NCBI GenBank assembly: GCA_013202185.1
Contig: JABMSA010000145.1
Span: 1-5,130, forward strand
Origin: Planctomycetota bacterium
Lineage (GTDB): Bacteria; Planctomycetota; PUPC01; JABMSA01
Direction: 5' to 3'
DNA: 5,130 nt
This document shows, piece by piece, positions 1 through 5,130 of the stretch. A model generated the notes under the pieces. That model ran no database searches. It saw nothing but the letters and a program-made list of their open reading frames with translations, and had not been told where the DNA came from. Position 1 is the first letter of the stretch; every line of letters starts with the position of its first letter. A program made the position numbers and the translations under genes.

Positions 1-141
1 AAAGTTCGCAGTAAAAACCTTTCGAGGACGACGACGACGATTCGGAGGCGATAGTTGCTTCTCTCGCTAAACAGATACGTGGGAGAGGGGCTTTCACTGG
101 GAAGCACATTATCTGAATTCACGCAAGCAAGTGCCAGCCTC

Positions 142-170
142 TTGATTCGCGGCTTCGTTTCTGCTAATGT
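142..170 (+). promoter_or_regulatory. Candidate sigma70-type promoter upstream of the GH2 gene
   Basis: A TTGATT hexamer (142-147, four of six matches to TTGACA) lies exactly 17 bases before TAATGT (165-170, only three of six matches to TATAAT). TG at 162-163 gives an extended -10 (TGn) context. The spacing and TG motif are good and the -10 box is poor. Transcription from here would start near 177 and give a leader of about 60 bases before the ATG at 237. This is a visual match only; the organism's sigma-factor preference is unknown and the true promoter may lie left of the window. Confidence 0.3.
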
Positions 171-223
171 AACGCGCCACAAAGCGCTCAGCCATCGGGC
201 AGTTGGTGCCCGTGCACAGATCA

Positions 224-230
224 AAGGAGA
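224..230 (+). promoter_or_regulatory. Shine-Dalgarno site of the GH2 gene
   Basis: AAGGAGA sits six bases before the ATG at 237, an ideal spacing. It fixes the GH2 start at 237 rather than at any later in-frame ATG. The ATG overlaps a TAA stop of another frame (TAATG, 235-239). Confidence 0.8.
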
Positions 231-236
231 AACATA

Positions 237-3044
237 ATGCAGCGCAACAACGCCCCCAAGTGCCGTGAGCGACTGCTCCTGGATTTCGATTGGAAGTTTT
301 ACCGCGGCGACGTGCAGGTCGACAGAGCGCAGGGCCATGGCGCCACGTACAGCATGGCAAAAGCCGGCGCGGCGGAAGAGCCCGCAAAGCTCGACTACCC
401 CGACGAGACATGGCAAGCGGTGAATCTGCCGCACGATTGGGTCGTTGGCGGCACGTTCGACAAGGCCGACAACTTGAGTCACGGCTTTCTGCCGCGCGGC
501 ATAGGGTGGTACCGCCGCGCGTTCAGGCTTGATCCCGAAGACCGCGCTAGGCACCTCTCCCTCGAGTTCGACGGCGTCGGCACTTTCTGCACGGTGTGCC
601 TCAACGGGCAGACGCTGCACCGCAATTGGTGCGGCTACACAAGCTTCAAAGTCGACATAACCGACGTTGCGTCGTTCGGAGATGACATCAATGTACTGGC
701 CGTGAAGATCGATGCCAATGCCTTCGAAGGCTGGTGGTACGAGGGCGCCGGAATCTATCGCCACACATGGCTGGTCAAGACCGACCCAATACACGTTGCA
801 CACTGGGGCACGTTTGTGAACCCCACGAAGAGCGCCGACGGCCGGTGGACCGCCAACATCGAAACGACCATCGATAACGACAGTTGTGCCGACGAGCACT
901 GCACGCTTGAGTCGCGGATAGTAAACGCCGACGGCGAGTGCGTGGCAACAATGCAATCACCATGCCGCCTGGCGGCGCGAAGCAGCGTCGTCGTTGCGCA
1001 GTCGGTGCAGGTTGATGATCCGAAGCTGTGGTCGCTCGAAGCACCCAACCTCTATACGATGATCTCAACGATATCCGCCGGCGGGCGGGTGGCGGACGAA
1101 TACGAAACGACGTTCGGTTTCCGTACGCTTGAGTTTGACGCCGACAACGGCTTCTTCCTCAACGGCCGGCCGGTGAAGATGAAGGGCACGTGCAACCACC
1201 AGGATCACGCCGGCGTGGGTGTGGCCGTGCCCGATCGCGTCCAGGAATTCAGGATCAGGCGCCTGAAGGAGATGGGCTGCAACGCCTACCGATGCGCGCA
1301 CAACCCGACGGCACCCGAGCTGCTGGACGCATGCGACCGCCTGGGCATGCTCGTGATGGACGAGAACCGGCGGTTCGACAGCTCGCGCGAGGGCATCGCA
1401 CAGCTCGAGGGGCTCGTGCGGCGAGACCGCAACCATCCGTCGGTTGTGATGTGGTCGATCTTCAACGAAGAGCCTCTGCAGAGCACCGAGACCGGCCGGC
1501 GAATGGCAGAGAGGATGACGGCCTGCATCAAGAAGCTCGATGCGTCGCGCCCGGTCACGGCTGCGATGAACGCGGGCGTGTTCGACGAAGGCGTGTCGCG
1601 GGCCGTCGACGTGATGGGAATCAACTACAGCCAGGATAGCTACGATCAGTTTCACAAGCTTAACCCCCAGCTTCCGATCGTCGGATCCGAGACCGCCTCC
1701 GCAGTGACCACGCGCGGCATCTATACGTCCGACGAAACAAAAGGTTACTGCGACGCCTACGACAGGATGGCGCCCCCTTGGGGTACGATAGCCGGGAAGG
1801 CCTGGGAGCACGTGGCCACGAGGCCGTTCGTGATGGGCACGTTCGTATGGACGGGCTTCGACTATCGCGGCGAGCCCACGCCGTACCAGTGGCCGTGCAT
1901 CAACTCGCATTTCGGCATCATCGATACGTGCGGCTTCCCGAAGGACTCTTTCTATCTCTACCAGGCGATGTGGACGGATGAGCCGATGGTGCACATTCTG
2001 CCGCATTGGAACTGGCCGGGCCGCGAGGGCGAGACGATAAAGGTGTGCTGCTACACCAACTGCGACAGCGCCGAGCTTTTCCTCAACGGCGCAAGCCTTG
2101 GCGAGCAGGAGATCGACCCCTTCGAGCAAGCCGAATGGGATGTTGCCTACGCACACGGGGCGCTCAGGGCAGAGGCGAAGCGCGGCGGCGAGGTCGTTGC
2201 CGTCAAGACCGTGGAAACGACCGGACGACCCGCTACGATACGCCTGACGCCAGGCAGCGCGACAATCAACGCCGACTGTGAGGACGTTGCCCTTGTCGAA
2301 GTATGCGCGCTTGATGCGGAAGGCCGGGTGGTGCCCGTGGCCGATAACGAGATTCGATTCGACGTCGCCGGCCCCGGCTGCATCATTGGTGTGGGCAACG
2401 GCGACCCGAGCTGCCATGAATCGGACAAGGCCCATCGACGGTCGCTCTTCAACGGCTATTGCCTGGTCATCATACAGGCAACGGACCAGGCCGGCGAGAT
2501 CGTGCTGACGGCCGAGACCGACGGCCTCGAGGCCGCCACCTTGAGGATCGAAAGCAGAGAAGCCGCCCGCCGGCCGTACGTGAGCGCCGCAGCGCGCCTG
2601 CACATGATAACCGGCTGGAGGATGTCGCCGGTCACCGCCGAAGAGCCCGACGCCAACGCCGAGATCGCCGACAGCGATATGAACACCTGGCAGCCGGTGC
2701 ACGTCGGCGACGGCCCGCAAGGCGCGTTCGACGGAAATCGAGGATACGCTGTTTTTCGCGCGATCGGGCGCGTTCCGGCTTTCGATCCGGAAGCGAGCGT
2801 GCCGGTGCTTACGTTCGAGGGCATCCTGGGATCGGCCGGGGTGTTCGTCAATGGGGTCGAGCGGGCGCGCAAGGATGATGGTAGCGAAGGCCCGGTAGCT
2901 GCACAACTGCCCGATTGCAAACCGGGCGACGAGCTGACGCTGTCGGTGGTCGTTCGCAACACGGCCGAGCAGGCCGGCATAACGGGGAATGTTTTGCTCA
3001 GCGTTGTCAGAAGAACACCACGGGAAAACCATGATTTACAATAA
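237..3044 (+). CDS. Glycoside hydrolase family 2, beta-galactosidase-type (DUF4982 architecture)
   Basis: A 935-residue retaining exo-glycosidase, most like beta-galactosidases of the DUF4982-containing GH2 group. The order visible is: N-terminal jelly-roll sugar-binding domain (about 12-185, with PHDW at 65-68 and the GH2 hallmark WWYEGAGIYR at 166-175); immunoglobulin-like domain (about 186-300); TIM-barrel (about 303-580); DUF4982-like domain (about 583-660, with HILPHWNW and AELFLNG); a GH2 C-terminal Ig-like domain (about 662-772); and a further beta-rich segment (about 785-925). By family knowledge the acid/base is Glu411 in SIFNEEP and the nucleophile Glu485 in VGSETAS. NHQDHAG (320-326) and MDENR (374-378) line the active site in relatives. 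There is no signal peptide, and 25 cysteines suggest a cytoplasmic protein. It is first of the genes seen here and overlaps the esterase gene by 14 bases. Galactosidase is the default call; beta-glucuronidase, beta-mannosidase or another GH2 activity cannot be excluded from sequence alone. Confidence 0.94.
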   Translation: MQRNNAPKCRERLLLDFDWKFYRGDVQVDRAQGHGATYSMAKAGAAEEPAKLDYPDETWQAVNLPHDWVVGGTFDKADNLSHGFLPRGIGWYRRAFRLDPEDRARHLSLEFDGVGTFCTVCLNGQTLHRNWCGYTSFKVDITDVASFGDDINVLAVKIDANAFEGWWYEGAGIYRHTWLVKTDPIHVAHWGTFVNPTKSADGRWTANIETTIDNDSCADEHCTLESRIVNADGECVATMQSPCRLAARSSVVVAQSVQVDDPKLWSLEAPNLYTMISTISAGGRVADEYETTFGFRTLEFDADNGFFLNGRPVKMKGTCNHQDHAGVGVAVPDRVQEFRIRRLKEMGCNAYRCAHNPTAPELLDACDRLGMLVMDENRRFDSSREGIAQLEGLVRRDRNHPSVVMWSIFNEEPLQSTETGRRMAERMTACIKKLDASRPVTAAMNAGVFDEGVSRAVDVMGINYSQDSYDQFHKLNPQLPIVGSETASAVTTRGIYTSDETKGYCDAYDRMAPPWGTIAGKAWEHVATRPFVMGTFVWTGFDYRGEPTPYQWPCINSHFGIIDTCGFPKDSFYLYQAMWTDEPMVHILPHWNWPGREGETIKVCCYTNCDSAELFLNGASLGEQEIDPFEQAEWDVAYAHGALRAEAKRGGEVVAVKTVETTGRPATIRLTPGSATINADCEDVALVEVCALDAEGRVVPVADNEIRFDVAGPGCIIGVGNGDPSCHESDKAHRRSLFNGYCLVIIQATDQAGEIVLTAETDGLEAATLRIESREAARRPYVSAAARLHMITGWRMSPVTAEEPDANAEIADSDMNTWQPVHVGDGPQGAFDGNRGYAVFRAIGRVPAFDPEASVPVLTFEGILGSAGVFVNGVERARKDDGSEGPVAAQLPDCKPGDELTLSVVVRNTAEQAGITGNVLLSVVRRTPRENHDLQ

Positions 3045-4080
3045 TGTGGAACTGCACAACTTTGCGGAAGCGCACGAGGTGGCGGGCGAGGCCGGCGTGC
3101 GCCTGCAGCGCGTGCCCGAGTCGGTCCGCACGCGCCTGGAAAATGCGAAGGAACTGATGCTGCATCCGGCCGGCTCGGAGATTCGTTTTGTGAGCGCCGG
3201 CCCGACCGCCCGCGTGACGCTTTCGTGCGGGCCGGCGGGGTCCGGTGCCGCCGTGAAGGTGGTGCCGTTCTTCGGGGAGTATGATCTCAATCAGAGATTC
3301 ACAATCCGTGAGGGAGAGGGGCCCCAAACCCTCGAGATAACCATGCCCGAAGGCTTCCAGTCGCGCATCGAGCAGCTCGAGGAGAAGGGCGAACCGTTCT
3401 CGCCCCGCGTATGCAGGCTGATGATGCACTTCGGCGGGGTAGTGCAGTTTCACGGCGTCGAGGGCGAAGGCATCCGCCCGCCGAAGCCCGACGAACTGCC
3501 GAGGGTCCGGTACCTCGCATACGGCACATCGATCACGCATGGCGGGTGCGCAACGGAGCCTTATTTGTCATACGTGGGGCAGGCCGCCCGGCGGCTGGGC
3601 GCTGACGCTATCAACCTTGGCACGTCTGGGACGGCCCACTGTGAGCCTGCCCTCGCCGATTACATCGCCTCGCGCGACGACTGGCATTTCGTCACGCTCG
3701 CGCTCTCGGTCAACATGGTAGGCGGCTTCACGCGCGAAGTGTTTCGCGAGCGCGTTTCGTACATGGTCAACACCGTCGCCGGGGCCGACACCACACGGCC
3801 CGTCGCGTGCATCACGATCTATCCTTATGCCGCCGATTTCGAGGATGCCTCCGACCCCGAGAGCAGCGCCGCGAAGGCCCCGGCATTTCGGCAGATCCTG
3901 CGCGATGCCGTCGCCGAGTGCCCGCATCCGAACGTTCATCTCATCGAAGGCTCAGACATACTGACCGATTTCGGCGGGCTGACCTGCGACCTGGTTCACC
4001 CGGCCGACAACGGCATGATCCAGATGGGCGAGAACCTCGCGCGGCGCTTGAGACCGTTGCTCGGCTCGATACTCTCATGA
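3031..4080 (+). CDS. SGNH/GDSL-type esterase with SsfX3-like N-terminal domain
   Basis: A 349-residue predicted carbohydrate or acyl esterase. Residues about 3-145 form a beta-rich N-terminal domain (VELHNFAEA, GVRLQRVPESVR, EIRFVSAGP) of the kind found in SsfX3-like esterases. Residues about 158-345 are the SGNH catalytic domain. Block I is YGTSITHG, giving Ser167 as the likely nucleophile; block II is NLGTSG with Gly197; block III is LSVNM with Asn228 in place of the usual GxND; block V is DLVHP with Asp320 and His323. No signal peptide is seen, so it probably acts in the cytoplasm. The ATG at 3031 is chosen because the conserved N-terminal domain begins right after it. An upstream in-frame ATG at 2989 would add an unconserved 14-residue extension and has purines abutting the start rather than a spaced Shine-Dalgarno. 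The chosen start has only a weak GGGA (3022-3025) and lies inside the end of the GH2 gene, so translational coupling is likely. The probable job is removal of ester groups from a glycan handled by the GH2 enzyme; the substrate is inferred from context only. Confidence 0.9.
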   Translation: MIYNNVELHNFAEAHEVAGEAGVRLQRVPESVRTRLENAKELMLHPAGSEIRFVSAGPTARVTLSCGPAGSGAAVKVVPFFGEYDLNQRFTIREGEGPQTLEITMPEGFQSRIEQLEEKGEPFSPRVCRLMMHFGGVVQFHGVEGEGIRPPKPDELPRVRYLAYGTSITHGGCATEPYLSYVGQAARRLGADAINLGTSGTAHCEPALADYIASRDDWHFVTLALSVNMVGGFTREVFRERVSYMVNTVAGADTTRPVACITIYPYAADFEDASDPESSAAKAPAFRQILRDAVAECPHPNVHLIEGSDILTDFGGLTCDLVHPADNGMIQMGENLARRLRPLLGSILS

Positions 4081-4083
4081 ATT

Positions 4084-4089
4084 GGAGGA
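4084..4089 (+). promoter_or_regulatory. Shine-Dalgarno site of the nucleoside hydrolase gene
   Basis: GGAGGA lies seven bases before the ATG at 4097 and only a few bases after the esterase stop (4078-4080). It decides the start: an in-frame TTG at 4082 overlaps this ribosome-binding sequence itself and would add five residues, so it is very unlikely to be used. Confidence 0.85.
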
Positions 4090-4096
4090 ATGCAAA

Positions 4097-5032
4097 ATGG
4101 CCGATTTTCCCGCGCTTTCAGATGACGCCCGTATACGCAGCCTTGCGCTTCCGTCGGGCAAAGTGAGGGCCGTGCTCGACACGGACACCTACAACGAGAT
4201 CGACGATCAGTTTGCCGTAGCCTACGCCATGCTCTCGCCGGAGCATCTCGAGATGGAGGCCATCTACGCGGCCCCGTTCTTCAATACTCGCTCGAGCAGC
4301 CCGGCCGATGGCATGGAAAAGAGCTACGAAGAGATCCTGCGCATCCTCGATAAACTCGGGGACCGGCACGAGAACTTCGTGTTCAAGGGGTCGACAGGCT
4401 ACCTGCCGTCGGCCGATGAGCCGGTCGACAGCCCGGCCGCGCGGCATCTCGTGAGCTTGGCCATGGCCGATGGCGACGGGCCGCTCTACGTGCTCGCGAT
4501 CGGGGCCATCACCAACGTCGCCTCTGCGATCCTCATCGAGCCGAAGATCATCGAGCGGATCGTCGTTGTGTGGCTGGGCGGCGACCCGCTCTACTGGCCG
4601 CACACCAACGAGTTCAACCTGGCGCAGGACGTTCCGGCGGCGCGGGTGATCTTCGATTGTGGCGTGCCGTTGGTGCACATCCCGTGCATGAACGTTGCCG
4701 AGCACCTACGCACCACGATCCCCGAAATCGAACACTACCTGAAGGGCCGGGGGCCGCTCGCCGATTACCTCGCCGATATATTCATCAACTATCACGAGGA
4801 CCACGGCGGCGACACGTTTGCGTGGTCGAAGGTAATCTGGGACATCTCGACGGTGGCGTTCATCGTCAACCCGCAGTGGGTGCCCACCGAGCTTGTGCAC
4901 AGCCCCATACTCACCGACCGGCCGGCCTACAGCGTCGACCGCCGCCGCCACCTGATCCGAATAGCCACGCACGCCGAGCGCGACGCCGTGTTTCGGGATC
5001 TTTTCAGGAAGATCGACGGCCTTGCAGGATAA
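4097..5032 (+). CDS. Nucleoside hydrolase (IUNH superfamily), divergent DTDTYNEIDD clade
   Basis: A 311-residue protein with the length and fold signature of Ca2+-dependent inosine/uridine nucleoside N-ribohydrolases, which cut the N-glycosidic bond of ribonucleosides to give base and ribose. The metal/ribose loop is at 28-37 with Asp28, Asp30, Asp36 and Asp37; it reads DTDTYNEIDD where classical enzymes have DTDPGxDD, so it is two residues longer. GAITNVA (136-142) matches the family's GPLTNIA motif. NEFNLAQD (171-178) supplies the Glu172/Asn174 pair that contacts ribose in relatives. Near the C-terminus WDIST has Trp248-Asp249 where group I enzymes have His-Asp; Trp-Asp is the pattern of group II (purine-preferring IAG) enzymes. 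No signal peptide is present, so it should be cytoplasmic. It lies 16 bases after the esterase gene with its own strong ribosome-binding site, so it is probably co-transcribed. Its place among carbohydrate genes leaves open a ribosyl or other N-glycoside substrate rather than ordinary nucleoside salvage. Confidence 0.91.
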   Translation: MADFPALSDDARIRSLALPSGKVRAVLDTDTYNEIDDQFAVAYAMLSPEHLEMEAIYAAPFFNTRSSSPADGMEKSYEEILRILDKLGDRHENFVFKGSTGYLPSADEPVDSPAARHLVSLAMADGDGPLYVLAIGAITNVASAILIEPKIIERIVVVWLGGDPLYWPHTNEFNLAQDVPAARVIFDCGVPLVHIPCMNVAEHLRTTIPEIEHYLKGRGPLADYLADIFINYHEDHGGDTFAWSKVIWDISTVAFIVNPQWVPTELVHSPILTDRPAYSVDRRRHLIRIATHAERDAVFRDLFRKIDGLAG

Positions 5033-5075
5033 GCATTAGAATTGTTTTGCTGCATTCATTGCTGAGGAGCATGAT
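5033..5075. other. Short A/T-rich intergenic gap
   Basis: This 43-base gap is clearly richer in A and T than the flanking genes. It holds the ribosome-binding site of the next gene but no hairpin-plus-T-run terminator. A TAGAAT (5037-5042) resembles a -10 box but lacks a fitting -35 box at the proper distance, so an internal promoter is not called. Confidence 0.5.
5063..5069 (+). promoter_or_regulatory. Shine-Dalgarno site of the downstream partial gene
   Basis: TGAGGAG lies six bases before the ATG at 5076. A nearer ATG at 5071 is followed at once by ATA and TGA, so it cannot be the start of a gene; this sequence therefore points to 5076. Confidence 0.7.
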
Positions 5076-5130
5076 ATGAAGCACGACGTTCGTCAGATCA
5101 CAAAGGGCCCGGCCCGCCACTGGTTCGGCT
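5076..5130 (+). CDS. Partial gene (5' end only), possible oligogalacturonate-lyase-like/TolB-like beta-propeller protein
   Basis: Only 18 complete codons are inside the window, reading MKHDVRQITKGPARHWFG. The frame is open to the window edge and has a good Shine-Dalgarno site. The string TKGP followed by HWFG resembles the beginning of cytoplasmic beta-propeller proteins related to oligogalacturonate lyase and TolB-like repeats, whose N-termini often read T-x-GP-x-HHWFGYYDK. This is recall of a pattern over a very short stretch, so the family is tentative although the presence of a gene is likely. It follows the nucleoside hydrolase gene by 43 bases on the same strand without a visible terminator and is probably the next operon member. 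No signal peptide is seen at its start. Confidence 0.55.
   Translation, partial: MKHDVRQITKGPARHWFG

Larger units (their letters stand above)
1..236. other. 5' leader / intergenic region without a supported gene
   Basis: This stretch is visibly less GC-rich than the genes after it and has no recognisable protein. Near its left end is a short trinucleotide repeat, four GAC units plus GA (27-40), flanked by similar TTCGAGG and TTCGGAGG words. Two forward frames are open from the left edge, one to a TAG at 52-54 and one to a TAA at 68-70, so the extreme 3' end of an upstream gene cannot be excluded; neither tail is recognisable. A TTG-initiated frame at 55-237 is discussed as a finding and is not called as a gene. 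No terminator-like hairpin followed by a T-run was seen. The region most likely carries the promoter and translation signals of the operon. Confidence 0.6.

Noticed and set aside
90..105. A small hairpin (GCTTTC / GGAAGC, four-base loop); a similar GCTTTC...GGAAGC occurs inside the GH2 gene near 2778-2794
   Set aside because: The stem is six pairs with one G-U and no T-run, so it is not a terminator. The second copy is explained by the codons for PAFDPEA, so the similarity looks accidental.
1..109. A minus-strand frame starting with ATG at 109 and open to the left edge, with a run of serines from the GAC repeat
   Set aside because: No Shine-Dalgarno precedes it, the translation is unrecognisable, and the serine run is only the reverse of a trinucleotide repeat.
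2773..2792. Inverted repeat TTCCGG / CCGGAA with an eight-base spacer
   Set aside because: It is inside a coding region, short, and of a kind expected by chance in GC-rich sequence.
1065..3032. A 655-residue open frame on the minus strand
   Set aside because: It lies wholly opposite the GH2 gene, whose protein matches a known family end to end with intact catalytic residues. The antisense translation is Arg/Ala/His-rich with no recognisable motif. Long antisense frames are expected in GC-rich genes with G/C-biased third positions.
3007..3540. A 177-residue minus-strand frame opposite the esterase start
   Set aside because: It is antisense to a clearly coding domain, contains no recognised motif, and would clash with the tightly spaced + strand operon.
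4118..4705. A 195-residue minus-strand frame opposite the nucleoside hydrolase gene
   Set aside because: Its sequence is low-complexity (Arg/His/Val/Asp) as expected of a shadow of a GC-rich gene, and the + strand gene explains the DNA fully.
5037..5042. TAGAAT as the -10 box of an internal promoter
   Set aside because: No acceptable -35 hexamer is found 16-18 bases upstream, and the gap is short enough for plain operon read-through.

Overview
The window reads as part of a cytoplasmic carbohydrate-catabolism operon from a high-GC bacterium. All supportable genes are on the + strand and tightly packed: a 935-residue family GH2 beta-galactosidase-type glycosidase (237-3044), a two-domain SGNH esterase with an SsfX3-like N-terminus (3031-4080), an inosine/uridine-type nucleoside hydrolase relative (4097-5032), and the first 18 codons of a fourth gene (from 5076). 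The fourth gene starts with residues typical of the oligogalacturonate-lyase-like/TolB-like beta-propeller family.

Organism. Coding GC is high, with mostly G/C third positions but regular use of ATA and AGG. Start sites have ordinary Shine-Dalgarno sequences. The mix of a DUF4982-type GH2, an SsfX3-type esterase, a 'DTDTYNEIDD' nucleoside hydrolase and a possible 'HWFG' propeller brings to mind Planctomycetota, Lentisphaerota or related uncultured polysaccharide-degrading lineages. This is an impression from family distribution, not proof; some Bacillota (Paenibacillus-like) carry similar sets.

Layout. Positions 1-236 form a lower-GC leader with no convincing gene. It holds a short GAC repeat, a weak sigma70-like promoter candidate (142-170), a weak LacI-like half-palindrome just after it, and a strong Shine-Dalgarno (224-230) before the GH2 start. 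The GH2 and esterase genes overlap by 14 bases. The esterase and nucleoside hydrolase genes are separated by 16 bases that include a near-perfect Shine-Dalgarno. A 43-base A/T-rich gap precedes the fourth gene. No terminator, mobile element, CRISPR array or RNA gene was seen.

How the genes may work together. None of the three complete proteins has a signal peptide or membrane segment, and the GH2 enzyme has about 25 cysteines, which fits a reducing cytoplasm. A plausible reading is that imported, acylated oligosaccharides or glycoconjugates are deacylated by the SGNH enzyme and cut by the GH2 enzyme, while the nucleoside-hydrolase relative splits an N-glycosidic (or other ribosyl-like) bond. 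The real substrate cannot be read from the sequence. The most interesting molecule is the nucleoside hydrolase, whose metal-binding loop is two residues longer than usual and which has Trp-Asp where classical enzymes have His-Asp.
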